Shown here: in pieces, positions 1-13,446 of the stretch | How the letters are laid out: every line of letters begins with the position of its first letter | Position numbering within the stretch: the first letter of the stretch is position 1 | Assembly: GCA_916048095.2 (NCBI GenBank) | Contig: OU696574.1 | Location: 656,501 to 720,500, forward strand | Reading direction: 5' to 3' | DNA length: 64,000 bases | Source of the DNA: Sacculina carcini | Taxonomy: Eukaryota; Arthropoda; Thecostraca; Sacculinidae | The notes under the pieces: generated by a model | Seen by the model: the letters and a program-made list of their open reading frames with translations, nothing else | What the model was told of the DNA's origin: nothing | Databases searched by the model: none | Translations under genes and position numbers: made by a program

Positions 1-125
1 TTACTTTCCTTTACATTCCTTTGCATTCCTTAACATTCCTTTAATTTCCCTTGTATTCCTTTTAGATTCCTTTACACTCCTTCACATTCCTTTACACTTT
101 TTTACATTCCTTTACATTCCTTCAT
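1..125. repeat. TTTACATTCC minisatellite
   Basis: The window opens inside an imperfect tandem array with a unit near TTTACATTCC (about 10 bp). Variants such as TTTGCATTCC and TTAACATTCC occur. The array is cut by the window edge, so its full length is unknown. Confidence 0.8.
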
Positions 126-225
126 CAAACCAAAATGTCACAATGTCATCATCAATACTACTCAAAAGAATGTCAAGAATCAAAGACTTTAAGACGCCAT
201 GTCGAATATATAAATTTTTGTATTC

Positions 226-475
226 AGAATTTTATTAAATTTCATGCAGAATTATATTGTATTTTATGCAGAATTTTATTGAATTTTATGCAGAATTTTA
301 TTGAATTTTATGGAGAATTTCATTGACTTTTATGCCGAATTTTATTGAATTTTATGCAGAATTTTATTGAATTATTTATCCTGATTTTTTATATGAAAAA
401 GTATTAGGAATTTCATTGAATTTTTAATTACAATTTTACTGAATATTGTGCAGAATTATATTGAAATATATCGGC
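226..475. repeat. AT-rich 22-bp tandem repeat
   Basis: Imperfect direct repeats of about 22 bp, with core GAATTTTATGCAGAATTTTA, recur across this stretch and degrade toward the right. There is no coding sign; short open frames here are by-products of the repeat. Confidence 0.75.
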
Positions 476-495
476 TAATTCATAGTAGATATTTA

Positions 496-2545
496 GAAAT
501 AAAAGCAATGATGACTCACCTATGGGAACCAGAAGACGAATTTCAAGTCTACGACACGGAAAGTGAGTAGTGGAAGAATTTAATTGGCATACAGTATGCT
601 CATGATGAAGCATCATGTCAACATTAAGTTCATTCAATGTTAAATGCTAGTTAAAATGTCATTAAATTCATGTTTGCAGCTGGAATACCTTAGATCAATG
701 GTCCGTAGTCTGAGGGAATTCCCCCGTCTGGTGGGGACTGGAAGAGATGCCAAGTGGATGCCAAATTTCGGACAAAACAGGACAACTGTGTGTGTTTCTG
801 TCAGTATAAATTGTTATATTTTCGTTTCTAGTGATTCTCCGATATTTTATTGGGTAAAACAACTGAATATATTGGATTTCTCAGCGCTTTTGTATAAAAT
901 GAAGAGTTCGCACTTCAAGAAGTGTGAGGAATCAGGTAGAAAGGCTTAAAGTAACTAAATATATTCTTGTCGATATGGAGATGGCTGTTTTACACCGTGT
1001 GTAACGTGTGCTGAATTACCGTGCTGAATATCCATGCACACCTCCGACTGATCATTCCAAGGACAGACTGCCTGGGCACTGGGCAGATTCTTATCATAAC
1101 TTGCACCACATTCCTGCAAAATGCATAGTGCACACACACATACATGCACAGATACACATCGCTGTATAAGAGCGTGCATTCCAAAGAAACCACAAGTGTT
1201 GGCTCAAAAGTTGCACTGATGGATTTCGTGCACACAAAGTCCTCCACGTTCAAACTCACCTGAAAATCGCTCTCGGCCTTGCCGGGAAACGTCCTCGAAA
1301 TATTGGCGCGCATTCGGGTTGCCAGCAATTGTGACTGAGTGTTGCCAGATATGGCCGGAATGCACACGTAGCACAATAATCCGTCCACTGTACGCGGATA
1401 TTATATTTGCCAACACAGGCATCAAACTTGTAAATAGGACAGTCACTCAAACACACGCTATAGATAAGTAGAAGATGTCGGACCAAAACATAGCAAGCAG
1501 TGGCGGCGCCAAGGGGGTGAGGCTAGGAGAGGCACAAGCTCCTCCAGAATGGGCCACGTCTCCCGAAAATCCCCACCATTAACATTTGGAGTGTTGTTCC
1601 TCATGTTTCGCCAAGCCTAGCATCTTTTTCTTAAGCCCCCCTCAGCTCCCCAACCGTAATTATCCTGGCGCCGCCACTGATGCCAGCTGTATGGGATAAT
1701 TTGAATTATAACATCGAGCGGTCTTAAGCGATGTAGACTGTATGGAACACATTATAATTATAAGCATATATGAATTGAAAAGACTTACTGTATATATTTT
1801 GGTTTCTTTAAGAAGAACGTTCCTGTGCGATTCGGAATAACCAAGCTTTTACTCACTGACATGAGCTAATTATGATAAATATTAATAATTTCAAAAACAC
1901 AAGTTAAGGATGCAAGCTTATGGGTGTAAGCCAGGTCAGACGGTAAACGAAGACGGATTGCAAATTAAAGGGCGTCATGCAAGAAATACAAACAAATTCA
2001 TATCTGCAATATCACGCATCACTGACAACCCAATAAACAAACATATTGCCATTGTGCTAAAGTTAAACCTTTGAATTTGTATATATAAATGGGTGTACTT
2101 CTCAGTGAACAAAGTGCAAATGAATTTCAAAAGACTGCATGAAAAATAATCTAGAGAATAAGCATAGACACATCGTCATTGTTACATTCACTAAGAAGCC
2201 ACCGACTCTGTGTGCTACGCAGATCCAAAAACAAATATCAGAGTTTGCAGGTAGGCTAAAACGAGTTTAATGAGTTCATTCTTGAATCTAAACGAAGTTA
2301 TCTAAACAGATACATTCACAACTTACAGGATTACAATGTCATAATAGGCTGGTGTACAGTTTGGGTAATTCAACGAAAATTAGCGAATAAAAATCTACTA
2401 CCTGTTTGACCTCACCTGTCCATGTATAATTGATGAAAACCGCCCATATCATGAGACTGCATGAGGTGTGCATTGCTTCTCGACTGGAACTGCTGCTAAT
2501 AACTGCTATCAAATGACAGATCCAAATGTTCACCCACAATATCTG
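496..2545 (-). other. unassigned exon-like stretches on minus strand
   Basis: Between the repeats and MITE there are minus-strand segments with exon-like edges. One ends at about 2414 before GTGAGG (translation ending FINYTWTG). One runs about 1402 to 1259 between an AG acceptor and a GTGAGT donor (translation containing CYVCIPAISGN). Others are around 800-690 and 540-520 next to a GTGAGT. The first two are phase-compatible, giving a cysteine-containing peptide, but I could not extend this into a full gene and recognise no family. They could be real exons of a small membrane protein or chance splice-like sequence. Confidence 0.2.
1498..1679. mobile_element. MITE, CAGTGGCGGCGCC family (copy 1)
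   Basis: A 182-bp element whose ends are inverted copies: it starts CAGTGGCGGCGCCAAGG and ends CCTGGCGCCGCCACTG. Related copies with the same termini lie near 10.2, 25.1, 42.6 and 45.7 kb. It has no coding capacity. The CAG...CTG ends and the imperfect 8-bp flanking repeats seen at other copies suggest a hAT-type non-autonomous element, but here the flanking duplication is unclear. Confidence 0.75.
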
Positions 2546-2775
2546 GCTGAAGATAAGGCAATACTCAGTTAATCGAAGGAATTATTTGTATATGTTTGAA
2601 ACGAAGCGACAAAAGTGTGCAAGCTGCAACGTTCAAGCTATGTTTACATTCCACTTTGTTAATCGATTTTAGTTTTAATAATAATATCATTATAATTAAT
2701 AATATTAACATCAATTCCTTTGCATGTATTTGATTCGTGCTAGGTTTACTCTATGCTTAGTGTATTGAAGAATAG

Positions 2776-2779
<4 letters not shown>

Positions 2780-2848
<69 letters not shown>
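2780..2848. repeat. (AT)n microsatellite
   Basis: A long, nearly pure run of about 34 TA/AT dinucleotides, followed by short ATATAC variants. Confidence 0.95.
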
Positions 2849-2855
<7 letters not shown>

Positions 2856-3009
2856 TAGCACAAATATTTTATATAGCAGAATAATGTATGCAATTTACGA
2901 TAAAAATATACCTTATACCTCGCTCTGATGATTGTCATACAGCGGCAATGATGTCATCAAACACGTACACACTGGAATATTTTCAATCTATTGTTATGCC
3001 GACATGAAA

Positions 3010-3295
3010 CCGAAAACACAAACATACACATACAGACACACATACATACACACATACATACACACACAGACACACATACAGACACACATACACACACACA
3101 GACACAAATACACTTATATACACACAAATGCACACGATTACCCGATGTCTGTTTACCAAGTTGCCTAGCTCCGTTGGTAACTCGCATAGCAAAACACACA
3201 CAAACACACACACAAACACACACGCATACACGTACACACAATCACATAAACACATACACGTACACACGGACACACAATCACACATATATACAGGC
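3010..3295. repeat. CA-rich degenerate microsatellite
   Basis: Interrupted CACACA, CATACA and CAGACA repeats flank a short unique piece at about 3128-3190. Cys/Val- or His/Thr-rich reading frames over it are repeat translations, not genes. Confidence 0.85.
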
Positions 3296-3770
3296 ACGTT
3301 CACATGCACTCGCGGTTTCTAAGAAAGAAGTCTTCTTTTGCATAATTGCTAAACAAATTGAACTACGAAGATTACACAGAATTGTGTTCGAAAACCCGCA
3401 TTTTATCACCATTTTATGCGTTATATTTCAAGTTTTCCAGCTTAATAATTTCCATTTAAGCACAGAACCAAACAAACACGGATCTCAAGAAAATGGTGAA
3501 CCCTAGAAATGAAATAACATTGGTGCATGTACTACGCAATGTTGTTTTGAAGTCTCAATTCACAGACACAATAAACAATATGTATTAACAATTCAGATGA
3601 ACTTGAAACGAACACGCAAACTTTCACACGAAAATGCCGATGGTGTTTTTAACGCACTTTTTCAATTTCAATTAAATACACGAATTTATCAAACCCGCAC
3701 GCATGAACACCCTCATTGGACAAACTAAAATTGCTTGAAATTTTGGGCAATGTCTTGCTCCGATTTGCGG

Positions 3771-4694
3771 CTAGCCTAGCGGGTTGTCTGTGTTCCTATT
3801 TCGTCTAGGATAATCGGACGGGAAAACTGAGCTAGACGTGCTCGATATTGCCACTTTAATACCACACAATCCTTGACGAAGCGCTCTGCTGCCAGGTCGG
3901 CACAACTGACTAGGAGGTGTGATTAATGCGTGCAATCTGAGTGTCTCGCAGACAAGCTGCAATGTGTTCGGATCCACTTCCATCCGGCTGTCTCCACAAG
4001 GAGAATCTTGGCTGTTGTCCAGCTGGTGACACTGTCCTGTGCCCGGCCACTCCACAGTACCGTTGTCATGACACGGATTGAGGACGCAAGCAGGTCTTGC
4101 AGAGTGTTCACTCAGCACCAGTTTGTGACCGGTTTGACACGGACCCTGGTAGTGTGCTCTGTAACAACGATCATCCGGAGGCCAGTACAGGTGGCCTGGC
4201 AAGCATTCACAAATGCTCACACCGAGAATGCGTCGCGGATGCATTCCTCGACTTACAGAGCACAGCGATTCTATCCATTTTTCCATCTGGCAGACAGGAG
4301 ATTGTCCGACAATCTGTAAAGATTGCCATTTGTGAGAGCGAGGTTGGCATCCCAGTGACTGACATTTAACCACTGCAGTTTGCGGATCTATCAAATATCC
4401 TTGTTGTGGATGATTACATGTCCTCAATGCGTCGATTTTCACACACTCATCGGTATAATTCAGACGCAAGTGGAACGGCTGTCCGTCACAGCAGATCCAT
4501 GCCACTTGCCTGAGTACAAGTTCAATTTTGGTAGTTCTCTGGAAATGCTCAGTGCTTACACTCTGGTTCAGAACGGCTTCAAGACCCGGAATTACTTGTG
4601 GCAGCAGCACAGGTACCTCCTGGCTTTTGCTCCACGGAATTCCACTTGTCACCAGCATGACTCCTAGGAAGATCGCCGTCGGAATCAGGAACAT
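3771..4694 (-). CDS. secreted cysteine-rich protein, DUF4789-like
   Basis: Single open frame of 307 codons on the minus strand. The chosen start gives a clear signal peptide (MFLIPTAIFLGVMLVTSG), so the product is probably secreted. The middle and C-terminal parts carry regularly spaced cysteines in an arrangement typical of the arthropod DUF4789 family: CLPGHLYWPPDDRCY, then GPCQTGH, then ACVLNPCHDNGTVEW, then GQCHQL, a PCG, and VDPNTLQLVC. The function of that family is unknown; members are extracellular. It is transcribed away from the Methuselah-like receptor that begins 1.3 kb to the right, so the two may share a promoter region. The tail after about residue 280 is low complexity. No introns are needed, although an upstream non-coding exon cannot be excluded. 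Confidence 0.75.
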   Translation of the reverse strand: MFLIPTAIFLGVMLVTSGIPWSKSQEVPVLLPQVIPGLEAVLNQSVSTEHFQRTTKIELVLRQVAWICCDGQPFHLRLNYTDECVKIDALRTCNHPQQGYLIDPQTAVVKCQSLGCQPRSHKWQSLQIVGQSPVCQMEKWIESLCSVSRGMHPRRILGVSICECLPGHLYWPPDDRCYRAHYQGPCQTGHKLVLSEHSARPACVLNPCHDNGTVEWPGTGQCHQLDNSQDSPCGDSRMEVDPNTLQLVCETLRLHALITPPSQLCRPGSRALRQGLCGIKVAISSTSSSVFPSDYPRRNRNTDNPLG

Positions 4695-5997
4695 GGTCGA
4701 CTAGCAAGTGGCTGAAGTTCAGCCAGCCTACTTCAAGGCTCAGTAGAAAATTAAATAGATTGCGCGACCGCTGCGCAAACCTGTTCACGCCAGCCACCTA
4801 CACCGTCAACTGATGCAAAGAGCATAGTTCATGATAAACCAGTTCTGCCGTCAACTCAGTTGGATTCTCAGCACTCAATAAAACTAATCGTGAATACATC
4901 GTTAGGTGGCCATTCCAATTTGCCAAGAGAGTATTGCATTCTGAAAATTTAATTCTGGAGAACACGCATTGTACCGCTGGCTGGACTTCTAATTCAATTT
5001 ATCATCCGAAATTATGTATGCATTTTCACTAAATTTGCCATTCATTGTTATTGGATAAAGATTCACATATTTTTTCTTGAGGATTGATAAGGTCAACATA
5101 CAATACGAATTTCATAAATATACTGCAGTGAAAAATCTATAAAAATGTATATTTTCAAGATTTTTACTCCAACTCAAATATTCGTATCCGTTTTTCGTTG
5201 AATTAATGATGGAATGACGGGTTTTTTCAAATGTTTTGATGTCAACGCTACCTTATATTCATTTAATATATTCATATAATTCATCTTATGCCTGCCCGTC
5301 CTATTTCAGATGCACTAATTTGCACACACAGTCGCGTTGCATCGGAGCGTATCAATGTTGCATTGATGACGCGTGTTTCAACTGCATAACAGATCAACAC
5401 GCAAGCGTTCACCTCAATGACTTCTGAATCGTCATTTTGTGTCGTCACTCTCTCGAGCTCTAGTGCTGATTAATCCTTCAGATATCACGCAAATTTCCAA
5501 TGAATGTCTGCTATAGAGCACTGGTATTGCCAAGCGAAAACACGAAACAAAATGGCTGCGAGAGGCTTAGAGATGCCTGAGTGGAGATGGATGCGGTTGC
5601 GAAGATATCAACATACAAGAGCGGTAAATCCAATATACTGGTTGCTGACTCAGACTCATATTTCAATAGAACACATTGGAAGGCTCAGTTGGCGCTCAGC
5701 GACGGTGGAGGACACTAATGACTGCCGTCCTTGACTGATAGCGACGCTCGTTTGTGCCGTTCTCTTTCCGACGACTTCACACGAGACGGCTGTGGCTACA
5801 CCCACACTCTCGGCATCAGTGTTTCGGCTTCAATCCGCCGGTGTATATTGTGCACTAGCTGTTTGTGCAGTGTAGCACAGAAAACTTTGGGAAGCCCACC
5901 ATCCATTGAGAGCGAAGTGAGCTTAGTGGGCGCCTAACAAGCGTTCATCTCCGGAACGTCCCGCTTTTTTGTGCAATCGTTGTTTGTGGCTCTTGGA
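4695..5997. other. intergenic region between divergent genes
   Basis: About 1.3 kb separating the DUF4789-like gene (-) from receptor copy A (+). It is AT-rich at 4980-5300. I see no third gene; short open frames here lack codon structure or recognisable similarity. It must hold the promoters of both flanking genes, but I cannot point to a defensible TATA or initiator. Confidence 0.5.
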
Positions 5998-8900
5998 ATG
6001 AGGACCGCCAACAGCCACAAGTGTAGCAGCAATCCCCATGTGGTCGATAAACTACTGCTTGCGCCTGTGACAGCTATCATTGTTGCTTCACTGATCGTAC
6101 AGCTGAATGGTGAGGTGATACAAGAACTGCTCGACAGACCCAGTAATGACGACTGTTCACGCTTCTACAACATGTCGACTGGGGAGCCGATGCTGAGTCA
6201 GTGCCCTGATGGACATATTTTCGACGTTCTTCGTCTCAAATGCTCACCGGAAAGCGATGCCATTTGTGTGCTGAACGGTAAGGCGTGACAGAAATTGTCA
6301 GCTCACTTAGCATATATCATTCTTAAATTTGTCTTATATAAATACAAAATGAAGACTTATTCCATATATATGCATCATTTTTTTAGATATGAATGTATGA
6401 TTAATTACGACTAATCGTACTGAATATTTTCCTTAATATCAAATTGAAAAAACTGAATATTTTACGCTTGTGTATGAAGAAATTTATTAAGCTTGTTTAT
6501 AAAAAAGAAATATAAAAAATCAGATTTAAACTCACAGTTGAAAACTTCAAGCGTTCATGGTATCAATAAAAATTGACCTTAAATACACAGATGTGTCAAT
6601 AACAATAAATATCATCAAATATGACAGACGATATGTCTTTCAATTTAACTATATGAAACTGAAAAAAGCTAACTGGAACATCCGATAAAATATATTTCTT
6701 TCCATAGTTTCACTCAGAATTGTGTTTTCCAATATACATCGCGAAATGAAAAATATAAAAATGAATGAGCATGACGATTATAACTAGCAATGCTGTTGTT
6801 TGAACTTGCTGGATTGGACTGGATAAGTCAATGGATGTGTTTTAGAAACAGCTCAATTGTCACTGTCATGTTGTGAAATGCTGGTGAAGCATTTGATACC
6901 GGCTTGACCCTTGACCTATTATGATACTCCTGCCAACAAGGGGTTGATGGGTCCTCTTAATTACGACGTCAAGCTTGCATAGCGGATCGTATACGCAATT
7001 ATCAAGCAAGGCTAAGTCAAACTATATGACACCAAACATATTCTTTTACAGTTTATGGAGACACATTGAAGTGTATTAATTGGAAGACACAAAATATAAA
7101 GAAGAGAATGGACGACATATATGTGAATAGAGTAAATGGAGCAATGTATAAGATTAAATATTATTATGACTAAATATATATATATGGCTAAGTTTATAAG
7201 AATTTCCTTGGCTGCAGCAACAATGAGTGACGTTTCTATACTTGGCAAAAAAATTAAACATGCACCCTCTTTGTTGCGCCGAGTACGTCTAAGCGTAATT
7301 CTAGTCGGTCAGAGGTGAGAAGATCCGGCCAGAGGATTGTCCGGAGTCCGGACTGCCCAGACGGAATGTTTGGTGTAATGATAGCAACTTAGCTATTGGA
7401 GTAGCACTTGGGATCGATGGCGGGATTGTCAGAGGCGCTTTATGCAAGCGAAAGTGTTTGAATTCCCATAAGAGTTAATTTTTGCTCACACATCACCGCT
7501 ATATTAGTTTTTGAATGTCACTGTAGCAATAATGCTAAGCCAAGTCACAAACTTGGATGTAAATATTTGCTTCATTTAATTTAATTCACTATGTTTTCAT
7601 CTTTTTGCAGCTACCGAAACGTTGATCCCAAAGTGCTGTGGAGACGATCAAGTTATACGCAATCACAAATGCGCCAGCGGGAAGACCAACTTCAATCTGA
7701 CTCTATACCGATGGTTGAACAAGGATTCAGCTGATGTCGAACCAGTGCCGACTGCTCAATATCATATTGTTTCTGACAGACCAGCATTGGATTGTTTTGC
7801 AACTGAATTGGAAAACATTGGGAATGGAACAAGCGTGTTCACGATGGAAGACGGCTCGTTGTACGTGCCTTCCGAACATCTGCTGTACAAGCCGCAGAAA
7901 TACTGCATTGACTTCACACAGCACAATGAACATGAAATCATGGTGGCCGTTACGTGTTCCATCGGTGAATATGGCCAGTATATTGAGAGCACCGCCCGGA
8001 GAGATAAGGTGGTCCCTGTACCATTATGTTGTCACAAAGGTCAATATTATTCCGCATCAGCCTGTGTGTCGGCTGATGACCCAGAGAATCTCAAGATCAC
8101 CCTTGACGTGAACTACAAGCTCAATGGTTCGAGCAATTTCAGCAGTGACATGAGCAAGGTACATTATTTGAACGGATGGTTTCCTGAATGCAATAACCCT
8201 CAAATTTTCAAGAACCAAAGTCAGCCATTCTTTGTCAACGGTGAAGGGCATCTGTCACTGTTTAACGAAAACGGCTGGCGAACACAACTCTCCTATTGCA
8301 TTCAGTGGCAAAAATACGTGGTCGATTCGCAAAACTACTACACGCCTAACTATGTGAGCTGTGAACAAAGTGAACTTCACTCACAGTCTGTCAGTATGAC
8401 AGCAAGACATATTCGAAAATGTTGTCCTCCCCAGCAAAGTCTTCTATTTGAATTTGTAAACAACACAATTCTGTTGGATTGTGTATTTGATCCGCTGGCG
8501 ACCGAGTCTTCATTCTTCAACATTCTGACGAATCATACGACGTCAAACATCGACGATGTCATGGTCCGCTACGGATGGCCCGTCGAGGAATACACGGCGT
8601 GGTACATCGACGACAGTATAGCTATCGATAGCCAGAGTAAGCTTCGTATGAAAGTTCCGATGAGCAACTACGAACACCACACGTCCGAATACTGTCTGGA
8701 CGCTCAGGCTGGAGGCGATCGGCTGGTGGGTCTGTTGCCGTCACGACAAGATACTCCTCCGAAAATCATAGACACCATCTACCCAATACTGTTCTTCGTT
8801 GACGTGCTATTTCTGCTGATCACGCTGTTCATCTACCTGGTGGCGCCCGACCAAGGAATGTCCAGTTTGAACAAGCGTCGCCGCATGTCGCAGACGGCAA

Positions 8901-11900
8901 TGGGGAAGATACTGGTTTGTTACATCAGCGTTGTAGCCCTTGGTTACTGCTTAATGATCGCAGCGTATTGTTCAATTGAAAGCCATCTGGCCTGCAAAGT
9001 AATTGGTGAGTCTTCAGTGAGTGTTCAGTATTAAGTCATTCCTTGACAATGTCGCACTTACCGTTCATGCGTTGAACAATGTTGTGATACATGATTTCCA
9101 ACTGTATTGTCAGGTGTGCTGCTCTACTACGTACAAATAAGCTGGTTTACATGGCTGTCAACATTGTGTTTTGAAATCTACCACGGAACAAGGTGGGTGA
9201 CACAGCAATAAATAATTAAGCAGTTATTTATTATTATTAATATTAAGTAGTAATTAATAATTATTAATTAGTAACTTTTTATTTAATTTAGCTAATAATT
9301 TGACATATATCTAATTTGACATTTATCTAATTTCTCATTTTAATAATTTATTTTAATTTGTATAAGTAATTTTTATTGAATTAATTTATACTATCAGATA
9401 TAATTACTTGTTGGGTTATAAATTCTTTATATACGCCAATGTGCAAATGTATTCAATATTTTTCATAAAATATTCCACAATGTTAAGTTGTCAGAACATG
9501 AAAAAATACTAAAACGAAAATAATACAATCATCATCATCATCATATATTTTGCCTTTCACAATACACAATTTCAGTATACAATACAATACGCAAAGGGCA
9601 GGGCATGAGAATCCGAAAGTATTGTGTAGCCCGCGATCAACATACAAACAAACCGTACGAGAACTATATAACACATAAACAAAGTGTGATATGTGGGTAA
9701 ACAAGACACAGAACGTAGATAATTCGAAGGTTTTACGCACAAAACATGTGGGTCGTCGGTGCTCCCATTGAGATCAACTATCACGGCATATGAAGGCATC
9801 AGTTATGTTTCAGGAATTCTGCTTTTATATGCTTCTTGAATGCTGACATTGTGAGAGATTTTTCAAGGAAACATTGCAACAATGCAATTCGTTAGCGAAA
9901 ATATAATTATAGTCATATGTGATTAAATAAAAACCTGCATTGGAGTAAAATTCGTTTCAAATCCAGTCATTTTTATAGATAAATTTATTATCAACCATTG
10001 GCTCATTTTTGAATGACAAATATATTTTATTATATTTTATTACGTTGCTTTGACTTATGGAAAAATCATCAGAAGTAGGCACTTTAAATTTATAGAAAAT
10101 TTGCTGAAAATTGGTCAGAATGTGTTTGTTAGCGTAGCTTGCCGCTTGGAGCTTTGAATCACTGCTAGATTGTAGCCAGTGGCGGCGCCAGGATTTTGCG
10201 GTGGGGGGCTGAGGGGGGCTAAAGAAAAAGATGCGGGGGATTGACGAAACATGACGAATTACACTGAAAATGTTTATGGTCAAAATTATCGGGGGGGGCT
10301 CAGGGAGTTTTGGCGCTTTCTTGGGGACTTGAACCCATCGAGTCCTCCCCCTTGGAGTCGCCACTGATTATAACCAATTTGCATTTTGTCTCCAGTCGCA
10401 TTCGTCATATCGGCGGCAATAAGCGCTTCACGTACTACTGCTTGTATGCGTGGCTCACCCCGGCCCTTCTCACTGGCCTGGCTCTGATCATTGAGCACAC
10501 ACCGTCGGCCTCCGTCTACCTGGAACAACCGAACTTCGGTGTGCTAACGTGCGCAGTTTCCGGTCAGTTAGGCATTGGTGCATGATTTGTACATTCTCCA
10601 ACATAACTGGTCTGTCGTGCTTGATGACTAATGGTTGATTCTGCCTACGATAGTGCAGGCGTTTAATCGCTGATCTAAACCACGACAATAACCCCGAATA
10701 AGGCTTCATTTCACAGCACACCACTACACCAAATGTAAACCAAGACCTGAATAATAGCCGCAATAACAAAATTGGTTGGAATGGATGCAATTGTGATGCA
10801 CTAGTTCTCAGCAAATGGAAGAACACACTAAATGTATGTAAATATAAAATATACAACAACAGGGACGTAGATTTGTGTCGAGGCTCGGGGGGATGACAGC
10901 CATCATGCATTAGTGTTCAAAGTTGACTCAGTTGGTCAATTGCATGGGATCATCAACTATTATATGCCTAGTCAATTACAACACACATATCAATGAAAAA
11001 TATATTGCATATAATTGCATACACCGACATTTGTCGTGTATTGCTACTTTATTTGTATATTGATTTTTATTTGAAAATAGCCTCGGAAATGAACTCGGCA
11101 ATTCTCGGGGGGTATAATTGCATATACATACCCCCAGCCAGTTTGTCGTGGGGTAATATACCCCTACCCCCAGGAGTCACACCCATGTACAACAATCAAT
11201 TTTATATATGCTTTATTTATGAAGCAAATATATCATTAAAATTTAACTTTGAGTATTATATTATTATTGCTGTTGTTTTTTAAGACGAGTTTCACGTTAA
11301 TCTCAATGTGTTGGTTTGTGTTGTTTTGTCAAAATGAACCGTAGGCCACAATAGTCGTCTTCTCTACGTCTATCTTCCCATGTCGATTCTGTTGCTGATA
11401 TGCTTGACGCTGTATGGTCTTACCGTGTATCACCTGAGCAAGGCTTCACTGGTCAGTAGACAGCGCTCGTGCAAGCAGGCAAAACAGCAATGTCGTGCTC
11501 GGTGAGTTTGTCTCTGCTCCGCAATGTACGAGCGAATCGTCACGATAAATGGCCGATGAGAGGTCTTATGGAGCCCCATCTAAGACAACAATTGGGGCCC
11601 CTATTATAAAGAATCATTATATCAGAGGTTCGACTTTGAGAAAAGGTAGTTACGAACAGCCCCGTGGTCTTCTGGAGAATTGCGGTACTTTTATGCGCCA
11701 CTTTATGATGAATTTTAATACCACACGTGGAGCAAAGGGGTCCTCAACACTCGGGTTTCCTCGCCCGGAGGCTCGGGGTCCGTTACTACGAGTCTGCTCA
11801 CAATCACATGTATGTTTGGGATGATGCTGTGCCTATGGGCTAGTGCCTATAGCTGCCTTCTAGTCTGCACCATTATTTGGTTGCGGAGGAAAGTGGTGAT

Positions 11901-13295
11901 GTATTGTGGCACCAGCCTAGGTGGACTCTTACACCCTACCGTTATGATTTCCTAGAAAGCGGAAAGTTGTGCGAGCGGCTTGAGCATCCCCAGGTTTTGT
12001 AGCATTGCTGAAGAAATGGACCAACAACGAATGTATGAGCTCATGTTTGTAAAACTGAAGTCACCGATAGAGAATATACTAAACATTTGTTAAGAATAAT
12101 CAGTTTCAATCGAAGGAAGTCTATTAAACTTAGGCAGCCCCACTTGTGCTAATTCTGAATGTAGAGCTTCGTACACAATATATCAAATTGGAGCAAATCT
12201 CAATGGGTCTATATAGTCAAGAATTGTGATGATGCCAAGCTGTTGTGGCAAATATACACGGGAAGGAATTCAAACAGTATTTTGTGCAATTTTGCCTAAA
12301 TATATTTGTGTAATTTTGAAATAGTTTCATATGAAGCTGAACCTAACTCCCGGAATCAAGCTATTATGGACTGCATTCTATTGCAAGTGTGTTGGGTGTT
12401 GGATTTGCAGCCAGATTCTCTGCTTCAAACTCTTCCTCATCATGGGAATTACGTGGATTCTGGACATGGCATCATACTTCATCGGATGGTCGTGGGTGAC
12501 CTACGTTATTGACGGCATCAATTTCTTGCAGGTAAACGAGTGTTAGTGTGTTCATGCTGCTGTGTTCACTTCATGAACATGATTTCATGGTCGCTTCTCA
12601 GCCGAGTAGTATAGACCAGTGTTTCTCAACCCTTTTCTTGCCATGGCCCCTTCAACACAATTCGAGTCTTTGTGGCTCCCCTGAAACAGTTATCGACCCC
12701 CTAGATATCCCTGTGGCGCTCATACGATTGAAATGAACAACATCGATAATAATTAATTATAGGCATAAATGGATTCATCATAAATATTTCGCGGCCACTA
12801 ATTTAATATGGTTCCCCCCATTTTTATATTTGGTCCTATGACCCCTAAAAATGTCATGGCTCCCAAGGGGGCCATATGGCCCACGTTGAGAAACCCTGGT
12901 ATAGACAACAGTGATTTGGGCAGGAGTTCTGATTGGTGAAATCGGCTTGGTGCATGTCGGGTATTGTGTGCACACAGCGTCTCATAATCTGTTCTCCCAT
13001 CAATTAACAATTTCCTAGCAAATGCACAAGTAAGTGTTATTTCGTATTCTGCTGTCGGCAGCCTGTCTTCCTGTTTCTGGCGTTCGTGGTTCGACCGCAC
13101 ATCGTATCCTACATCAAGGAGTCCAGCTCGACTTTGATATCGTCTGTAAGCAGGCGATACAGCATCTCGCCAACTAGTAGCAGATCGAACAGCACTCAGA
13201 TTGAAGTGGTGTCAGTCGAGACCAGCGACCAGACGGAAAATCCCAGCCAATGTTCGTCCAGCCAAGTGCACCCTGCCAAAAAGGATGAACAGTAA
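5998..13295 (+). CDS. Methuselah-like class B GPCR, copy A (7 exons)
   Basis: Proposed exons: 5998-6277, 7611-9005, 9114-9192, 10396-10562, 11345-11501, 12411-12531, 13062-13295. All junctions are GT/AG, phases match and the total is 2433 nt (810 aa plus stop). Exon 1 gives a hydrophobic leader or anchor (KLLLAPVTAIIVASLIVQL) and a cysteine-bearing ectodomain. Exon 2 encodes a long ectodomain with CCP, CIQW and CLDA-type cysteine motifs, then TM1 (about residues 480-505) and TM2. Exons 3-7 supply TM3 to TM7. The TM6 segment FKLFLIMGITWILD is the Methuselah-family hallmark, and TM7 is FLQPVFLFLAFVVRP. The cytoplasmic tail is Ser-rich. This is a cell-surface receptor; ligand unknown. The start at 5998 is the first ATG before the hydrophobic segment. 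Copies B and C use the same intron phases but are much diverged, so they are paralogues. Introns carry two MITEs. Confidence 0.85.
10177..10366. mobile_element. MITE, CAGTGGCGGCGCC family (copy 2)
   Basis: A 190-bp element starting CAGTGGCGGCGCCAGGATTT and ending GGAGTCGCCACTG, with G-rich interior. It lies in intron 3 of receptor copy A. Flanks ATTGTAGC and ATTATAAC match at 6 of 8 positions, suggesting a decayed 8-bp target duplication of hAT type. Confidence 0.8.
12617..12898. mobile_element. hAT-type MITE with perfect 8-bp TSD
   Basis: The element begins CAGTGTTTCTCAACCC and ends GGCCCACGTTGAGAAACCCTG, so its termini are inverted repeats of the CAG...TTCTCAACC type seen in hAT elements. 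It is flanked on both sides by the identical octamer GTATAGAC (12609-12616 and 12899-12906). It lies in the last intron of receptor copy A and has no coding capacity. Confidence 0.9.
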
Positions 13296-13446
13296 CTCTG
13301 TGACTAAGACCCATGATATTGTAGATCCAATATCAGAATTAACCAGGGTCTTGGATTCAGGATCAGGATTAACCTGGATCTTGGATTTAGGATCAAGATA
13401 AACCATGATAGTGTGTGTCTTATCTTTGCAAACGTCGATTTGTATG

